DNA of 64,000 nt from the NCBI GenBank assembly GCA_938028705.1, contig CALIZI010000033.1, forward strand, positions 1-64,000, read 5' to 3'. Shown here in pieces: positions 27,601-31,600 of this stretch; positions within the stretch are counted from its first letter, which is position 1, and every line of letters starts with the position of its first letter. Made by a program: the position numbers and the translations under genes. The DNA is from an uncultured Saprospiraceae bacterium. Lineage in GTDB: Bacteria; Bacteroidota; Bacteroidia; Chitinophagales; Saprospiraceae. The notes under the pieces are model-generated. The model worked only from the letters and a program-made list of their open reading frames with translations. It was not told the DNA's origin and did no database searches.

Positions 27601-27629
27601 CCATGAGATTTGTCAAATTGAGTGATTAA
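648..27629 (+). CDS. Giant secreted TSP3/DUF11-repeat surface protein with T9SS tail
   Basis: This gene encodes about 8,993 residues from the ATG at 648; an in-frame ATG at 588 would add 20 hydrophobic residues and sits on a promoter-like box, so 648 is preferred. Near the N-terminus a strongly hydrophobic stretch follows a long polar lead, as in a long signal peptide or anchor. Up to about 7.3 kb the protein is Cys-rich with beta-sandwich-like segments. Two copies of a module with TSP3 calcium-binding repeats (DxDxDGxxD type) follow (7368-9612). Then come 33 DUF11-like repeats (9618 to about 27000), each joined by an Asp/Gly/Thr-rich linker. The end carries a beta-sandwich segment that begins LPIELSYFKG and a T9SS C-terminal domain with FPNPV near its start. 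It is probably exported by the type IX system and anchored as a calcium-stiffened adhesin or stalk. Specific function is unknown. The frame is open throughout, with no frameshift. Confidence 0.93.
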   Translation: MKKNYTHLGFITQIKESIKNESAKAISLKLPQWSSLLFFAIVVSMMTLFMATSTTYQTQNDCEDTQILFDTDYVETAATISSKHFSETEGLVSTIKIPNTTVRMGFSFSGIWDFLIARFSTWTTDKEETPSSKQNPKKLAKAHLEELGLWVKDEQLKSLANNTECSPLSIVSLQGVPGFPQINQFSTCTTNDTVSYLIYNSGGCAISNANVTLTFDTGLQYDGFVNSMTADASISELNVSNPFAPIFFVPNLDAGGVLIVNFGLTANCSLDDGAQQELNFDVAVDYTTTLQDGTNLACEVAEQDIGEYSIGVRIPVLNIRSVSPTTLSISSFDTDACQTIQVSQDGIDAELSGFNLDVSALNLTSNFVISSVAIDNVANVIPASDYTYTNSTVSISIDDTYFDTVGDGDQFFDTDELINVIICYQVIGCEAVTEFLDFSAYFSCNGLQCYDASESDGAIMTAFSFDATPQTANTGLVQQGVFCGDPLIWSTEVTSANTDPIEGLWQDLILKWNACEGTSAPVSEVLIGGVSVPVLISGGNAEVDLTANTTAVPGLTDADADGFIDDLPGGSVLEISIIHEVTCQDPSLGCVENACMIEQIEIDGKRNCGQGFQDFTAFDPPVEWNYGETSFDTHEDVAFNAATFVTEVHSSGACNEWKPFDNGFELDYSYGFNNISSCGGSNVYAEVLISGTLDEVDPDNNSNTANLSVSEWSRLRFAAGSASYNGTAAPDDWSYEVINGDTVGIRVRIELPVTEPDHTYFFNLESSGSCSPPDWLTTTWQVVEECGGCPTECKVVRSCHESLTHITWSDAGCVCISCDYQVQIDTLYRCNYGYTDKTMTTKVDPATLPPEDLARFLPGDTMFIQASSEILNIDHFRASSDQMSLILRHMSFSINELDVSKGALIDIYQQKAGSTTLTPLRFDVIKNYYPEQLSTNQARETNIHIQELGDIWQQPPLDIVGDCLPDMLPDVINPYFAFDQAVYDGDRILDGQPTIYSSNISLNGILYENTTSNLQDNRDDWFGVVINWGAAQCEADAWGEDLVSDGDANYQAWLDEYNFEAGDRVVYQFKVPIVAGGYHNEPAVQASHPDQFNSNLLFPSFSTTYVDPVTCTKVTRGSCDTQMPYEFHVPGPVEHTTEVIVEDCAVSVEHSFTLSNPVPEVPAGVTPWYENEYRPAWGVEYLEPFFPNNLVYQGGMVIEDYFGNETPIGDQWISDEYGNLTCVDDGAGGICCAATDNTELTALRIIDQAFLDGQNPCYQFISYSQPLINQPLDPFPLLSVGGTNDCNFKIKYDLTPLCPEDMEPSEFGLTGQFAHVYVPDWIDGAHIAQNNGLGQNPFYPNPDLASWVTSGQAPNEQLITGFINWRGNPNNVNYYWPFGPDPVVFPYHASRQVSSDTNTVDAFVDNSQGYPPLTCSVNPLLQVENNAGVEETTYEVCASGAGATHENVVTSVTVPSPVSFEGAVLGGSSLSFTAVDSTTTTTTYAISIPDIPANTCVTLTIQTELLFCPVGLDVDTQVCVETVSGCIDPVKAAILAAQTSACSSTSCCYEYITEEAEVQAEWDPSPFGEYDLCGVFDLGIRIKNVKPATLLDIGAEWWFPAGLDFVPGSWQVCYPGGPTNFGPCVTIPDPTGNGSLNSAYGTYFGYTDDAIWSSYINANGLQGIDAVLDSNQVQILFQAQTDCDEFISGTRIWTQVSGADPCGSRVTSMFSQSNPIIIRNANPSDFAQFYAFADPVNATCGTISTTNLNFLNVSPSGASLNSRVCLDLETAAFNYVPGSTAWVSPAGFTPISTETVNGSITTICMTIPDGIGPNQGFQISLDVNVPQDISCGTQLITTNVSSVIEDQVCVTDGSICNVNVLNSVDSQLEIEFEPPIAISESQLYTQCSNPDGTVPICYELLLGNNSADDYNANFTINIVRDLDINGQLDSYDPVVGTAIAPVVIASGGSTIIMACIDVAAEQACPVFLQVIQDTDCVCDTKELYFPTLLPEVVVELGEQVSICPGELLPIESCEDWTYALLPPEGGTLIDDGTTVDVTLNDGFGITDPVVLTVTSQLGACSEETYEIELYDLAGFVFTDFEPVNVCSDACTALNLNIPSEYQANATISWSPTDYLDDPTSLSPNVCNATADITYTVTVTIGSGVQTCDFVADYPIVVGAPVTVSLFESEPCNNPLVAPAGFTNYIWYLVNADGSQTTVQAGNSDTFTPTQPGDFTLEYYNIGDACSQYASAFIVCCTDEPDKDGDGVPDTIDLDDDNDGILDVDEDAVLVCSTPDLSALDGSGAANTTLAGVTIGAGASITLTNTFSGSASQDEDFINNSQTTGVIGIRQGVANSPDGSAQMTNTYTFSQEVCNLTMGVFDIDRTDILEITASNNGTPVTMTVSNVGNLIDQVNGNGTTTIIADEDDNIQFAAGADYAFDVSFDQCVDEVVFVFNSESGLNNQGGSYSVTFGEGCTQSSIAADTDGDGVINSLDLDSDNDGIPDAVEACGDISLILESCSLDFNGDGVYTNVNANGCPVDGVLANLCANAPIDTDGDGTPDFQDLDSDGDGCADAIEASTIFNPLVNTDDYTATAADVDVCGNVLEGLGVTCDVPASTSWIDTAINFCGCPMAGVDKDNDGVPDFLDVDDDNDGILDVDEGFAETCSTPDLSALEGGPAANTTLAGVNIGGATVTLNNTFTGAAGQDEDIINNSQTTGDLGIRQGVLNSPDATAQMINTYTFSQPVCNFSMTVWDIDRTDLLNITANNGGTPVTMTVTNQGALLDSVTGSGTTSVTADEDDNLQDPGGTDYGFIISFDQCVDEVVYTFNSESGLNNNGGSYSVTFNEGCSEATEVDTDGDGIPDHLDLDSDNDGIPDAIEACGDISIELENCMLDNNGNAFYPDLDNDGCPDGLVSSACPDAPVDTDGDGIPDFRDLDSDGDGCSDANESGSNANVGVNDPATSSTDTGSAAYDTPASAVDICGLVEVNGTALCYSPLDSNWINDTKLCDFDLALAKTLSPGQSPYIAPGDAVSFDITITNQGFAAAYRTLVNDYVPAGYTFDPTLNPIWDTDSDGDGNPDYTIAGPIAAQGGTETLTIILTVADPYTGTQADLVNYAEISATDDDEDPTNDPLPDVDSTPDADPVNDAGGTPDGADDDFIDGDGTGAPLDGVDTTDEDDQDPAFVTIFDLALAKTLSAGQSEYIAPGDDVSFDIEVTNQGTVEAFDVVVTDYIPAGYTLNVAASTGWTAVGTDAETTIAGPLAPGASMTLTIVLTVNDPFTGTQADLVNYAEISAADDDMDDTNMPPTDADSTPDNDVTNDAGGTPDGPDDDFVDGDGTGAPLDNTDSTDEDDQDPAFVSIFDLALAKTLSAGQSPYIAPGDDVSFDIEVTNQGTLDAFNILVNDYVPAGYVFDPALNTAWNPDSDGEGNPDQTIAGPLAPGASMTLTIVLSVPDPYTATQADLINYAEISAADDDMDDTNMPPTDADSTPDTDPVNDAGGTPDGPDDDFVDGDGTGAPLDGTDSTDEDDQDPAFVTIFDLALAKTLSAGQSEYIAPGDDVSFDIEVTNQGTVEAFDVVVTDYIPAGYTLNVAASTGWTAVGTDAETTIAGPLAPGASMTLNIVLTVNDPFTGTQADLVNYAEISAADDDMDDTNMPPTDADSTPDNDVTNDAGGTPDGPDDDFVDGDGTGAPLDNTDSTDEDDQDPAFVSIFDLALAKTLSAGQSPYIAPGDDVSFDIEVTNQGTLDAFNILVNDYVPAGYVFDPALNTAWNPDSDGEGNPDQTIAGPLAPGASMTLSIVLSVPDPYTATQADLINYAEISAADDDMDDTNVPPTDADSTPDTDPVNDAGGTPDGADDDFIDGDGTGAPLDGTDSTDEDDQDPAFVTIFDLALAKTLSPGQTPFAAPGDTISYDIEVFNQGTVEAFDIVVTDYIPAGYTFDAMLNPTWTAVGTDAETTITGPLASGASDVLTIQLIILDPFTANPQTDLINYAEISAADDDMDDTNAPPTDADSTPDTDPTNDPGGTPDGPDDDFVDGDGLNGGGMPLDSTAASDEDDQDPAFVTLFDLALTKMLSPGESNYVIYGDTVSFDITVYNQAGPAFNILVNDYVPAGYTFDAALNPAWGDADADGNPDQSVFNLAPGADSTMVINLIVNDASAITSATDLVNYAEISDADDDTDPTNNPPVDSDSTPDNDPSNDPGGTPDGPDDDFVDGDGLNGGGAPLDGTAATDEDDADPAFVDVFDLALAKTLSPGQSPYIQQGGTVSYDITVYNQGTVDAVDILVNDYVPTGLSFDAALNATWGDTDADGNPDTMIAGPIAAGASTTVTIILTVDNPFTGTPDDATNYAEISAADDDGDPSTPAPPDADSTPDNDPANDAGGTPDGPDDDFVDGDGSGAPLDGTDTTDEDDQDPVTVEIFDLALQKRLSVGQDQYVAPGDIVSFDITVSNQGYVDAYDVLVNDYVPSGYTYDPALNLAWADTDSDGNPDRIIAGPIIPGGTSTVQIQLIVNDPYLADPSGLVNYAEITAADDDQDPTNDPPIDFDSTPDNDISNDAGGTPDGPDDDFIDGDGSGTPLDGTDTTDEDDQDPAFISIFDLALQKTLSPGESSIAAPGVAKSFDITVINQGSVAATDILVNDYVPSGYTYDPALNPAWGDADADGNPDQTIAGPLAPNGTMTLTILLTVNDPFLGTADDLVNVAEISSADDDGNPATPAPEDVDSTPDNTPDNDAGGEPNSPSDDSISGDGTGAPGDEDPATDEDDQDPVFVDIFDVALSKELVAGQSDFVAPGDTVTFAFTLFNQGTTLAWNTLVNDYVPAGMTFDAALNTQWGDADLDGNPDRVVVGPLAPGTSQTFLLDLIVNDPFVGTSEDLINYAEIASSDNDDDTSTPAPTDIDSTPDNDVTNDAGGTPDGPDDDYVDGDGTGLPLDSTDTTDEDDQDPAVVNIFDLALTKMRSAGQGEYIAPGDNVSFDIEVTNQGTADAYNVLVNDYVPAGYTFDATLNTAWSADSDGDGNPDQTIAGPIAPNGGTMMITIVLTVNDPFVGTADDLVNYAEIGAADNDTDPTNAPPTDYDSTPDTDPANDAGGTPDGPDDDFVDGDGTGTPLDGTDTTDEDDQDPAYVNIFDLALAKTLSAGQSPYINPGDNVSFDITVTNQGTVDAYNVLVNDYVPAGMTYDAALNAAWGDTDTDGNPDQVIVGALAPGGTMTLTIVLTVNDPFTGTASDLVNYAEISDADDDTDPNNPAPTEADSTPDNNPTNDAGGTPDGPDDDFIDGDGTGSPLDGTDTTDEDDQDPAFVSIFDLALTKTLSATQSPYIAPGDNVSFDITVMNQGTVDAVNILVNDYVPAGYTFDPALNAAWADADADGNPDQTIAGPVAPGASMPLTIVLTVNDPFTGTSADLVNYAEISDADDDGDPSTPAPTDTDSTPDNDPANDAGGTPDGPDDDFVDGDGSGTPLDGTDTTDEDDQDPAFVNIFDLALTKMLSAGQNPYISPGDNVSFDIEVTNQGTVDAFNVLVNDYVPTGMSFDPALNTAWADADTDGNPDQVIAGALAPGGTMTLTIVLTVNDPFTGTASDLVNYAEISDADDDTDPSNMPPTEADSTPDNDPANDAGGEPDSPSDDVVDGDGSGAPGDTDPMTDEDDQDPAFVSIFDLALTKTLGAGQSEFITPGDDVSFDITVINQGTVDAYNVLVNDYIPAGYTYDAALNAAWGDADADGNPDQTIAGPIAPNGTMTLSITLTVNDPFTGTGADLVNVAEISDADDDTDPNNPPPTEADSTPDNTPDNDAGGEPDSPSDDVVDGDGSGAPGDEDPATDEDDSDPAFVHIFDLALTKTLSAGQSPYIGAGDVISYDITVYNQGTADAYNILVNDYIPAGLNFDLALNPMWGNADGDANPDQVIAGPLAPGASQVLTIMLVVDDPFTGTQDDLINFAEISDADDDSDPSTPGPDDIDSTPNNDPTDDAGGTPQGPDDDFVDGDGTGTPLDETDTTDEDDHDPEFVTIFDLAFIKTPSLGQSEYVAPGDQVSFDLSVINQGLTNAYNVLVNDYVPNGYTYDPALNPGWGDTDADGNPDRTIIGPIIPGGTVTSTIVLTVNDPFDPSTMSLVNYGEISEADDDLDPSNDPPIDSDSTPNNDPTDDAGGTPDGADDDYVDGDGTGSPLDGTDATDEDDQDPASVGIFDLALTKALGAGESGIVGAGDNVSFDITVYNQGTVDAYDVLVNDYVPSGYTFDIALNAGWADSDLDGNPDQIIAGPLAPGASQVLTIVLTVNNPFTGTAADLVNYAEISAADDDGEVSTPAPDDIDSTPDNDPTNDPGGTPDGPDDGAIDGDGSGSPLDGTDTTDEDDQDPATVDIFDMALAKTLSPGQSQFVVAGDTVSFDITLYNQGTVDAYNTLVNDYVPAGYTYDAALNPQWGDSDLDGNPDRIIFGPLVPGADFSFQIMLIVNDPFNGTPDDLVNVAEISDSDNDGNPATPSPSDIDSTPDNDDSNDAGGTPNGPDDDYVDGDGTGTPDDGVADTDEDDSDPATVVVGGFDLALTKTLSPGQTPYVSPGDMVSFDITVINQGAIDAYNILVNDYVPAGYTFDAAANAAWGDSDADGNPDQTIAGVLIPGDMTTLTIVLMVNDPFIGTAADLINVAEISAADNDTNPNNTPPTDADSTPNNDPTDDAGGTVGSPNDDFTGGDGTGTPGDEVPVTDEDDADPATVSIFDLALTKALSTGQSPYVAAGDDVSFDIVVTNQGALDAYNVLVNDYVPAGYTFNAALNAAWSDADADGNPDQTIAGPLAPGATMSLTIVLTVNDPFMGTAADLVNVAEISAADDDTDPTNTPPTDGDSTPNNDPTDDAGGEPNSPSDDVTDGDGTGAPGDEDPATDEDDADPATVSIFDLALTKALSTGQSPYVGAGDDVSFDIVVSNQGSVAAYNVLVNDYVPAGYTFDAALNAGWSADSDGEGNPDWMIAGPLAPGATATLTIVLTVNDPFTGTAMDLVNVAEISDADDDTDPTNMPPTDADSTPDTTPGNDAGGEVNSPSDDVTDGDGSGAPGDEDPLTDEDDQDPAAVSIFDLALTKALSAGQSPYVGAGDNVSYDIVVSNQGTVDAYNVLVNDYVPAGMSFDAALNAAWADDDADGNPDQTIATLAPGATMTLTIVLTVNDPFTGGAADLVNVAEISEADDDTDPTNTPPTDGDSTPNNDPTDDAGGEPDTPSDGATDGDGSGNPGDEDPTTDEDDSDPAAVYIFDLALTKALSTGQSPYIAPGDDVSFDIVVTNQGTVGAYNILVNDYVPAGMSFNAALNPAWSTDSDGEGNPDQTIAGRFAPGATTTLTIILTVNDPFTGSAADLVNVAEISAADDDTDPTNTPPSDTDSTPDNDPTNDPGGEPDSPSDGSTAGDGSGTPGDTDPTTDEDDQDPAAVYIFDLALQTTLAAGQPEIVAPGDDVTFDITVTNQGTQDAESIQVTDYIPAGYIFDPVLNPNWTDTDGDGNPDTMINGTLTPGSSTVVQIVLTVDPNFSGTADDLVNEAEIFAADDDSDPNNTPPTDVDSVPDNDNSNDAGGLVHTTSDDVITGDGTGTPDDTVAATDEDDADPAAVGIFDLALQTTLAAGQPETVAPGDDVTFDITVTNQGTQDAESVQITDYIPAGYIFDPALNPNWTDTDGDGNPDQILPGTLASGTSTTVQIVLTVDPNFSGTADDLVNEAEISAADNDSDPNNTPPTDIDSVPDNDNSNDAGGLVHTTSDDVITGDGTGTPDDTVAATDEDDADPAAVGIFDLALTKALSAGQTQSVEAGDDVSFDIVVVNQGTVDAYNILVNDYVAPGYTFNAATNPAWSDADADGNPDQVIAGPLAPGATMTLTIVLTVNDPFTGAASDLVNVAEISEADDNTDPTDTPPTDADSTPDNDPTNDPGGTPNGPDDDYVDGDGTGTPDDGVAATDEDDSDPATVVVGGFDLALTKTLSAGQSASVQPGDDVSFDITVINQGAIEAYNILVNDYVPAGYTFNTALNAAWGDSDGDGNPDQIIAGALTPGSMITLPIVLTVNSPFTGTSADLVNVAEISAADDDTNPNNTPPTDGDSTPNNDPTDDAGGTPGSPNDDFIGGDGTGNPGDETAITDEDDSDPAAVSIFDLALTKALSTGQSPYIAPGDDVSFDIVVTNQGGIDAYNILVNDYVPAGYTFDMALNAAWSDADADGNPDQTIAGPLAPGATMTLTIVLTVNDPFTGTAADLVNVAEISAADDDTNPNNTPPTDGDSTPNNDPTDDAGGEPGSPSDDVTDGDGTGAPGDEDPATDEDDQDPAFVNIFDLALTKALSTGQSPYIAPGDDVSFNIVVTNQGTVDAYNILVNDYVPAGMSFDATMNPGWNADSDGEGNPDWTIAGPIAPGTTTTLTIVLTVNDPFTGTAADLVNVAEISEADDNTDPSDTPPTDADSDPNNDPTDDAGGEPNSPSDDATDGDGTGAPGDEDPTTDEDDSDPATVDIFDLALTKAVSAGQSTSVAPGDVVSYDITVINQGTVDAYDIEVNDYTPTGMIFSLAMNAGWGDADANGIPEYTIPGPLAPGASQVVSIQLTVASPFDPATMSTVNYAEIGAADDDGNPNTPPPTDVDSTPDDNPNDDAGGEPNSPTDDSTGGDGSGTPGDTDPTEDEDDHDPAAVNVATFDLALMKSYSSYLDNDASQAISPGDDIRYTITVFNQGTIDATDVVVTDHIPAGMMFIPFFNTDFSGTPPAVTATIPLIAANTSESVEITLRIDPGFSGFEIINNAEITSADNEFGLPDEDSTPGDNGNTPSETSTDDDINDDCACADGTVDNPIDNDDYDPAVIEVQPVLPIELSYFKGTEEDCEVILSWGTASEVNVSHFEIEKSTDGITFSMIDRLEPLGGEGIATDYTYIDTQISAINYYRLKVVDLDGSTEYSDILTIQANCASGVSISDIFPNPVVNQLVSVRFNSIFDHEAAKVVITDMLGRKMMEMPITVFDGSNLITIDPSRLPAATYVLIIEGNDWRSSAMRFVKLSD
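7368..9612 (+). repeat. Duplicated TSP3 plus beta-domain module
   Basis: Two consecutive copies of about 1.12 kb (about 7368-8490 and 8491-9612) inside the giant gene. Each starts with an Asp-rich DGVPD..DDDNDGILD calcium-binding run, then CSTPDLSAL, a beta domain ending near FDQCVDEVV, and further TSP3 repeats with DLDSDNDGIPDA. The similarity at protein level is high, showing internal duplication. The FDQCVDE-like segment recurs as FDECID in the second large secreted protein (44595-50360), so the two proteins share this module type. Confidence 0.8.
9618..27000 (+). repeat. Array of 33 DUF11-like repeats with Asp-rich linkers
   Basis: Thirty-three units beginning with FDLAL or a close variant follow in phase; the first begins at 9618 and the last at 26556, giving a mean of about 529 bp (176 residues). 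Each has a DUF11-type beta-sandwich (PGDxVSFDIxVxNQG ... NDYVPAGYTFD ... LTIVLTVNDPF) and a linker of about 60 residues rich in Asp with DEDDQDP. The repeats contain almost no Cys, unlike the N-terminal third. The last unit is degenerate. Two units carry VVVGGF before the repeat (units 21 and 29), pointing to copying of a block of eight units. Confidence 0.92.
10151..12256 (+). repeat. Recent 1,053-bp tandem duplication of a two-repeat unit
   Basis: DUF11 repeats 2+3 and 4+5 are nearly identical at DNA level with an offset of 1,053 bp. The differences are scattered and mostly silent third-base changes (for example GAA/GAG in the same codon). This is far closer than the other repeats are to each other and marks a recent duplication or gene conversion in the array. 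Confidence 0.85.
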
Positions 27630-27650
27630 TGATAATGAAAGGATGATGAT

Positions 27651-27680
27651 AGCAACGGAGGCATACTTGCCTCCGTTGCT
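27651..27680 (+). terminator. Terminator hairpin of the giant gene
   Basis: A perfect 13-bp stem (27651-27663 with 27668-27680) with a TACT loop, 21 bp after the stop codon, followed by a T/A-rich tract. Position and shape fit an intrinsic terminator. Confidence 0.8.
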
Positions 27681-27739
27681 TATCTTATACATTTATGATG
27701 ATTTTTATTGATGATTTTTTTAATGTATGGTCACACTAT

Positions 27740-27944
27740 TGGACTTTGAACAAAGGAAATTAGGGAATTAGGAAATTCAGTATTAGGTATCCCGATAGTT
27801 ATCGGGATTTTTATTAAATAATTATAAAATAAAATTAATTAAATATTTTTTAATTTTAATAAAAAAGAAACAACTGATAATCACCTATTTATGATTTAAA
27901 ACCAAATTTTCCAATTCCCAAATTCCCGAAATTTCCAAAGTCCA
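27740..27944. repeat. Intergenic inverted-repeat element, family R2, copy 1
   Basis: The ends TGGACTTTG...CAAAGTCCA and the purine-rich arms after them are inverted copies. The left arm is followed by a perfect CCCGATA-type hairpin and a run of T, so the element carries its own terminator-like structure. The same layout occurs at 28002-28201, 44071-44240 and 59052-59226. No coding capacity. Confidence 0.8.
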
Positions 27945-28001
27945 GACATTAAAATATAGGCATTTTTAAATGAATTAAAATTATTTTATAATTTATTTAT
28001 T

Positions 28002-28201
28002 TGGACTTTGAACAAAGGAAATTGGGGAATTAGGAAATTCGGTAATCCCGATAACTATCGGGACTTTTTTATATTTTTACAAAAAAAACAATTAATTACA
28101 TATATTATTTTATTAATGAAAATGAAATACTTGATAATCAATTACTTACGATTTAAAACCGAAGATCCCAGTTACCTAATTTCCAAAATGTCCAAAGCCC
28201 A
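28002..28201. repeat. Intergenic inverted-repeat element, family R2, copy 2
   Basis: It starts with the same 17-base TGGACTTTGAACAAAGG as copy 1 and has the same CCCGATAACTATCGGGA hairpin before T bases. The right arm ends in CCAAAGCCCA. An 84-codon open frame runs across this element (28008-28262) but it translates the repeat and has no other support. Confidence 0.8.
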
Positions 28202-28402
28202 GTTACGTTTACCAAACTTTTTGAAGTTTAGCAAACGAGATACTAAAAAATATGGTGTTTAGATTTCAAAAGAGTCTGCCATTTTGGATAAAGTTAGACA
28301 AGTAACCCGAAAAGCATACTTCGAACTAACGAGGTCTTTTTTATTTTAAAAATGCCCTTGTTTGACTTCCTCGCAATGCTTTACAGATTGACCACGAATA
28401 CC

Positions 28403-28513
28403 GTACCGACGACTTTAGCCGTCGCAAGAGTGGAAAATAAATTTATAATAATTTCAATTTCAAGTACTTAAAAATTAAAATAAAATACACTTGACGGCTA
28501 AAGTCGTCAGTAC
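28403..28513. repeat. Inverted-repeat element, family R5
   Basis: The arms 28403-28428 and 28490-28513 are near-perfect inverted copies, with core GACTTTAGCCGTC. They enclose an AT-rich centre. A diverged single arm of the same family is present at 44529-44552. Its place upstream of the three-domain enzyme gene gives no clear role. Confidence 0.7.
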
Positions 28514-28574
28514 AATATTCGCCTTCAACCTGTTTAGCTGCCCAAAAGCGTGTAGAATTATCCTCAAAATTAAC

Positions 28575-28582
28575 TACTTTTG
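28575..28582 (+). promoter_or_regulatory. Possible -7 box of the three-domain enzyme gene
   Basis: TACTTTTG matches the Bacteroidota -7 consensus TAnnTTTG and lies 21 bp before the ATG at 28604. No TTG -33 element is seen at the usual distance, so the call rests on the -7 box alone. Confidence 0.45.
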
Positions 28583-28603
28583 AACCTCAATTGAAAATAC
28601 ACT

Positions 28604-31600
28604 ATGAACTACACCGATTTAAAAATAACTATCGCCGAAGCCGAAAAAATCCTTTACCAATTATACGCTATAAAAGGTACAGCCACACCTCTGCCGGGAG
28701 AAATAGATTTTAATTTTAAGATAAAAATACCTGATAATGAAGGATATATATTAAAAATCTCTCGTCCTGATGAGCAAGCAGAATACCTTGATTTTCAGCA
28801 AAAAATATTGGAGTACCTTGCTCAAAACGGACAAAATATCGTAGCTCCAAAAGTCATCAATGACCATAAAGGTAAGCCCATTTCCGAAATAACAGACGAT
28901 GCCGGAAACGTCAGAAAAGTACGCCTCTTGACTTGGATTTCCGGGCGATTGTGGACTAATGTTTGTCCGCAATTGGATGATTTACGATATAGTCTTGGTA
29001 GAAAAGCAGGAGCAATTACTCAAGCCTTACAAGGTTTTGAGCATCCTAAAGCACAGCGCAAATTGGAGTGGGATGTCGCACAGTCGCTGTGGACAAAGGC
29101 ACACATTGACCTGTTTGATGATAAAGAAAAAGAAATTATAATATATTTTCAAAAAGAATTTGAAGCTGCCCAAATAAGCTACTCCGCATTACGAAAATCT
29201 GTTATTCATAATGATATTAATGATAATAATGTTGTGGTATCCGACGACCTCATACAGCCCAAAGTAAAGGCAGCAATTGACTACGGCGATGCTGTTTATA
29301 CCCAAATTATTAACGACCTTGCCATCGCCTGTGCCTACATGGTGATGCATCATAATGACCCACTCGAAGCCGCTTTACCTATTGTAAAAGGTTATCATTC
29401 ATCCTTTGCATTGCAAGAGGAAGAACTTGCCCATCTGTACCATGCCGTAGCCATGCGCTTGGTTATTTCCATTACCAAATCAGCCATCAACAAAAGCAAA
29501 GAACCAGACAATAAGTACCTGATAATCAGCGAAAAACCAGCATGGGAAGTTCTTAGAAAATGGTATAAGATTAGCCCTGATTATGCCCATTACAGCTTCC
29601 GAGAAGCCTGTGGATTTACGGCGCACCCTGCCGAATCTGCATTTAAAAACTGGGCAAAAGAACAGACTTTTCACGTTTCAAATTTATTTCCAACGACACA
29701 AAAAAAGGACATTCATCTCCTCGATTTGAGTGTATCAAGTGAATGGATAGGACACGAAAAAGATTTTAATGATTTACATTTTTTTGAATATAAAATAAAT
29801 AAACTTCAACGCGAATATCCCGATAAAATCATTGCTGGAGGCTACCTCGAACCTCGTGCGCTTTATACTTCTTCGGCTTATGATAAAGTTGGAAATTCAG
29901 GTAAGGAAAGCCGGACGGTACACTTAGGACTTGATTTTTGGTTGCCGGCGGGTACACCCGTATATGCACTTTTAGATGGAGAGGTTTTCATAGTAGTTAA
30001 TGATGCAGGAGATAAAGAATATGGCGGATTAATTATTTTAAAACATCGTATAAAAAATATTGAATTTTATACTTTATATGGACATTTATCCGTAAAAAGT
30101 GCTTTGGCGAATAGGGTAGGGGAGACCATCAAAAAAGGACAGGAAATCGCCCGACTTGGTGCGCCACCTGAAAACGGTAATTGGTCGCCACATCTACATT
30201 TTGAGGTCATGCTTTCTATGCTTGATTATGTGGATGATTTTCCGGGTGTGGCATATCACCGACAGATTGATGTTTGGAAAAGTATCTGCCCTGACCCGAA
30301 TTTATTATTTAAATCTGATGCACTTTCTACGCATAATAAAATTTCTAATAAAAAACTAATCGAATATCGAAAAAAGCATTTAGGGAAAAGTCTCAAATTA
30401 CATTATACAATTCCCATAAAAATGGTGCGCGGTTCAGGGCAATATTTGATAGACCAATACGGACATAAATACCTTGATACGGTCAATAATGTGGCGCATG
30501 TAGGTCACGAACATTCGGCGGTGGTGCGAGCCGGACAAGCACAAATGGCACTCCTCAATACCAACTCCCGATACTTGCATGAAAATATTAATGAATTGGC
30601 AAAAGAACTGATGGAAACCTTACCGCCGGAACTGAATGTACTGCATTTTGTCAACTCGGGGAGTGAAGCTAATGAACTGGCAATCAGGATGTTAAAAGCG
30701 AATACAGGCGAGCGGGATGTGATTGCTTCGGAAGTGGGTTATCATGGCAATACCAATATTTGTGTAGATATTTCGTCGTATAAATTTGACGGAAAAGGTG
30801 GACAGGGCGCACCTGAACATACGCATATTTTCCCCTTGCCCGATGCTTTTCGCGGCAAATATAGGGGCGAAAATACAGGCGAACAATACGCCGGAGAAGT
30901 CCAAAAATGTATTGAAAATATCCATGCCAAAGGTCGTGGTGTGGCGGGTTTTATCGTAGAATCTATCATTAGTTGCGGCGGACAAATTGAACTGCCCGAA
31001 GGCTTTTTGACAAAGGCATACCAGTACATCCGTGCGGCAGGCGGACTGTGTATTTCGGATGAAGTGCAGGTCGGTTGTGGGCGTTCCGGGAAGGCATTTT
31101 GGGGTTTTCAATTGCATGATGTTGTACCCGATATTGTGACGATAGGGAAGCCGCTGGGCAATGGTCATCCGCTGGCAGCAGTGGCATGTACACAAGAGGT
31201 GGCGGAGCGATTTGCTAATGGTATGGAATACTTCAATACCTTCGGTGGCAATCCGGTTTCGTGTGCCATAGGTGTAGCGGTCTTGCGTACTGTCAAGCGC
31301 GAAAATTTACAAACTCACGCCTTGTCGGTTGGCAATTTTTTGAAGGCTGAATTGCAACAACTCGCTACCGAATTTCCGATTATAGGTGATGTGCGCGGAC
31401 AAGGACTTTTTCTTGGTATTGAGTTGGTCGATGCTGATATGAATCCATTAGCCGACCAAGCCGACTACCTCGCCAACCGCATGAAAGACCACAGCATATT
31501 AATGAGTACCGACGGACCCGACCACAACGTATTGAAAATCAAACCGCCTATGGTTTTTTCAAAAGATAATGCAGAAGAATTGATTTTTTATTTATCGAAA

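Noticed and set aside
28008-28262. 84-codon plus-strand open frame
   Set aside because: It is mostly the translation of the R2 repeat and lacks a promoter or similarity to a protein family.
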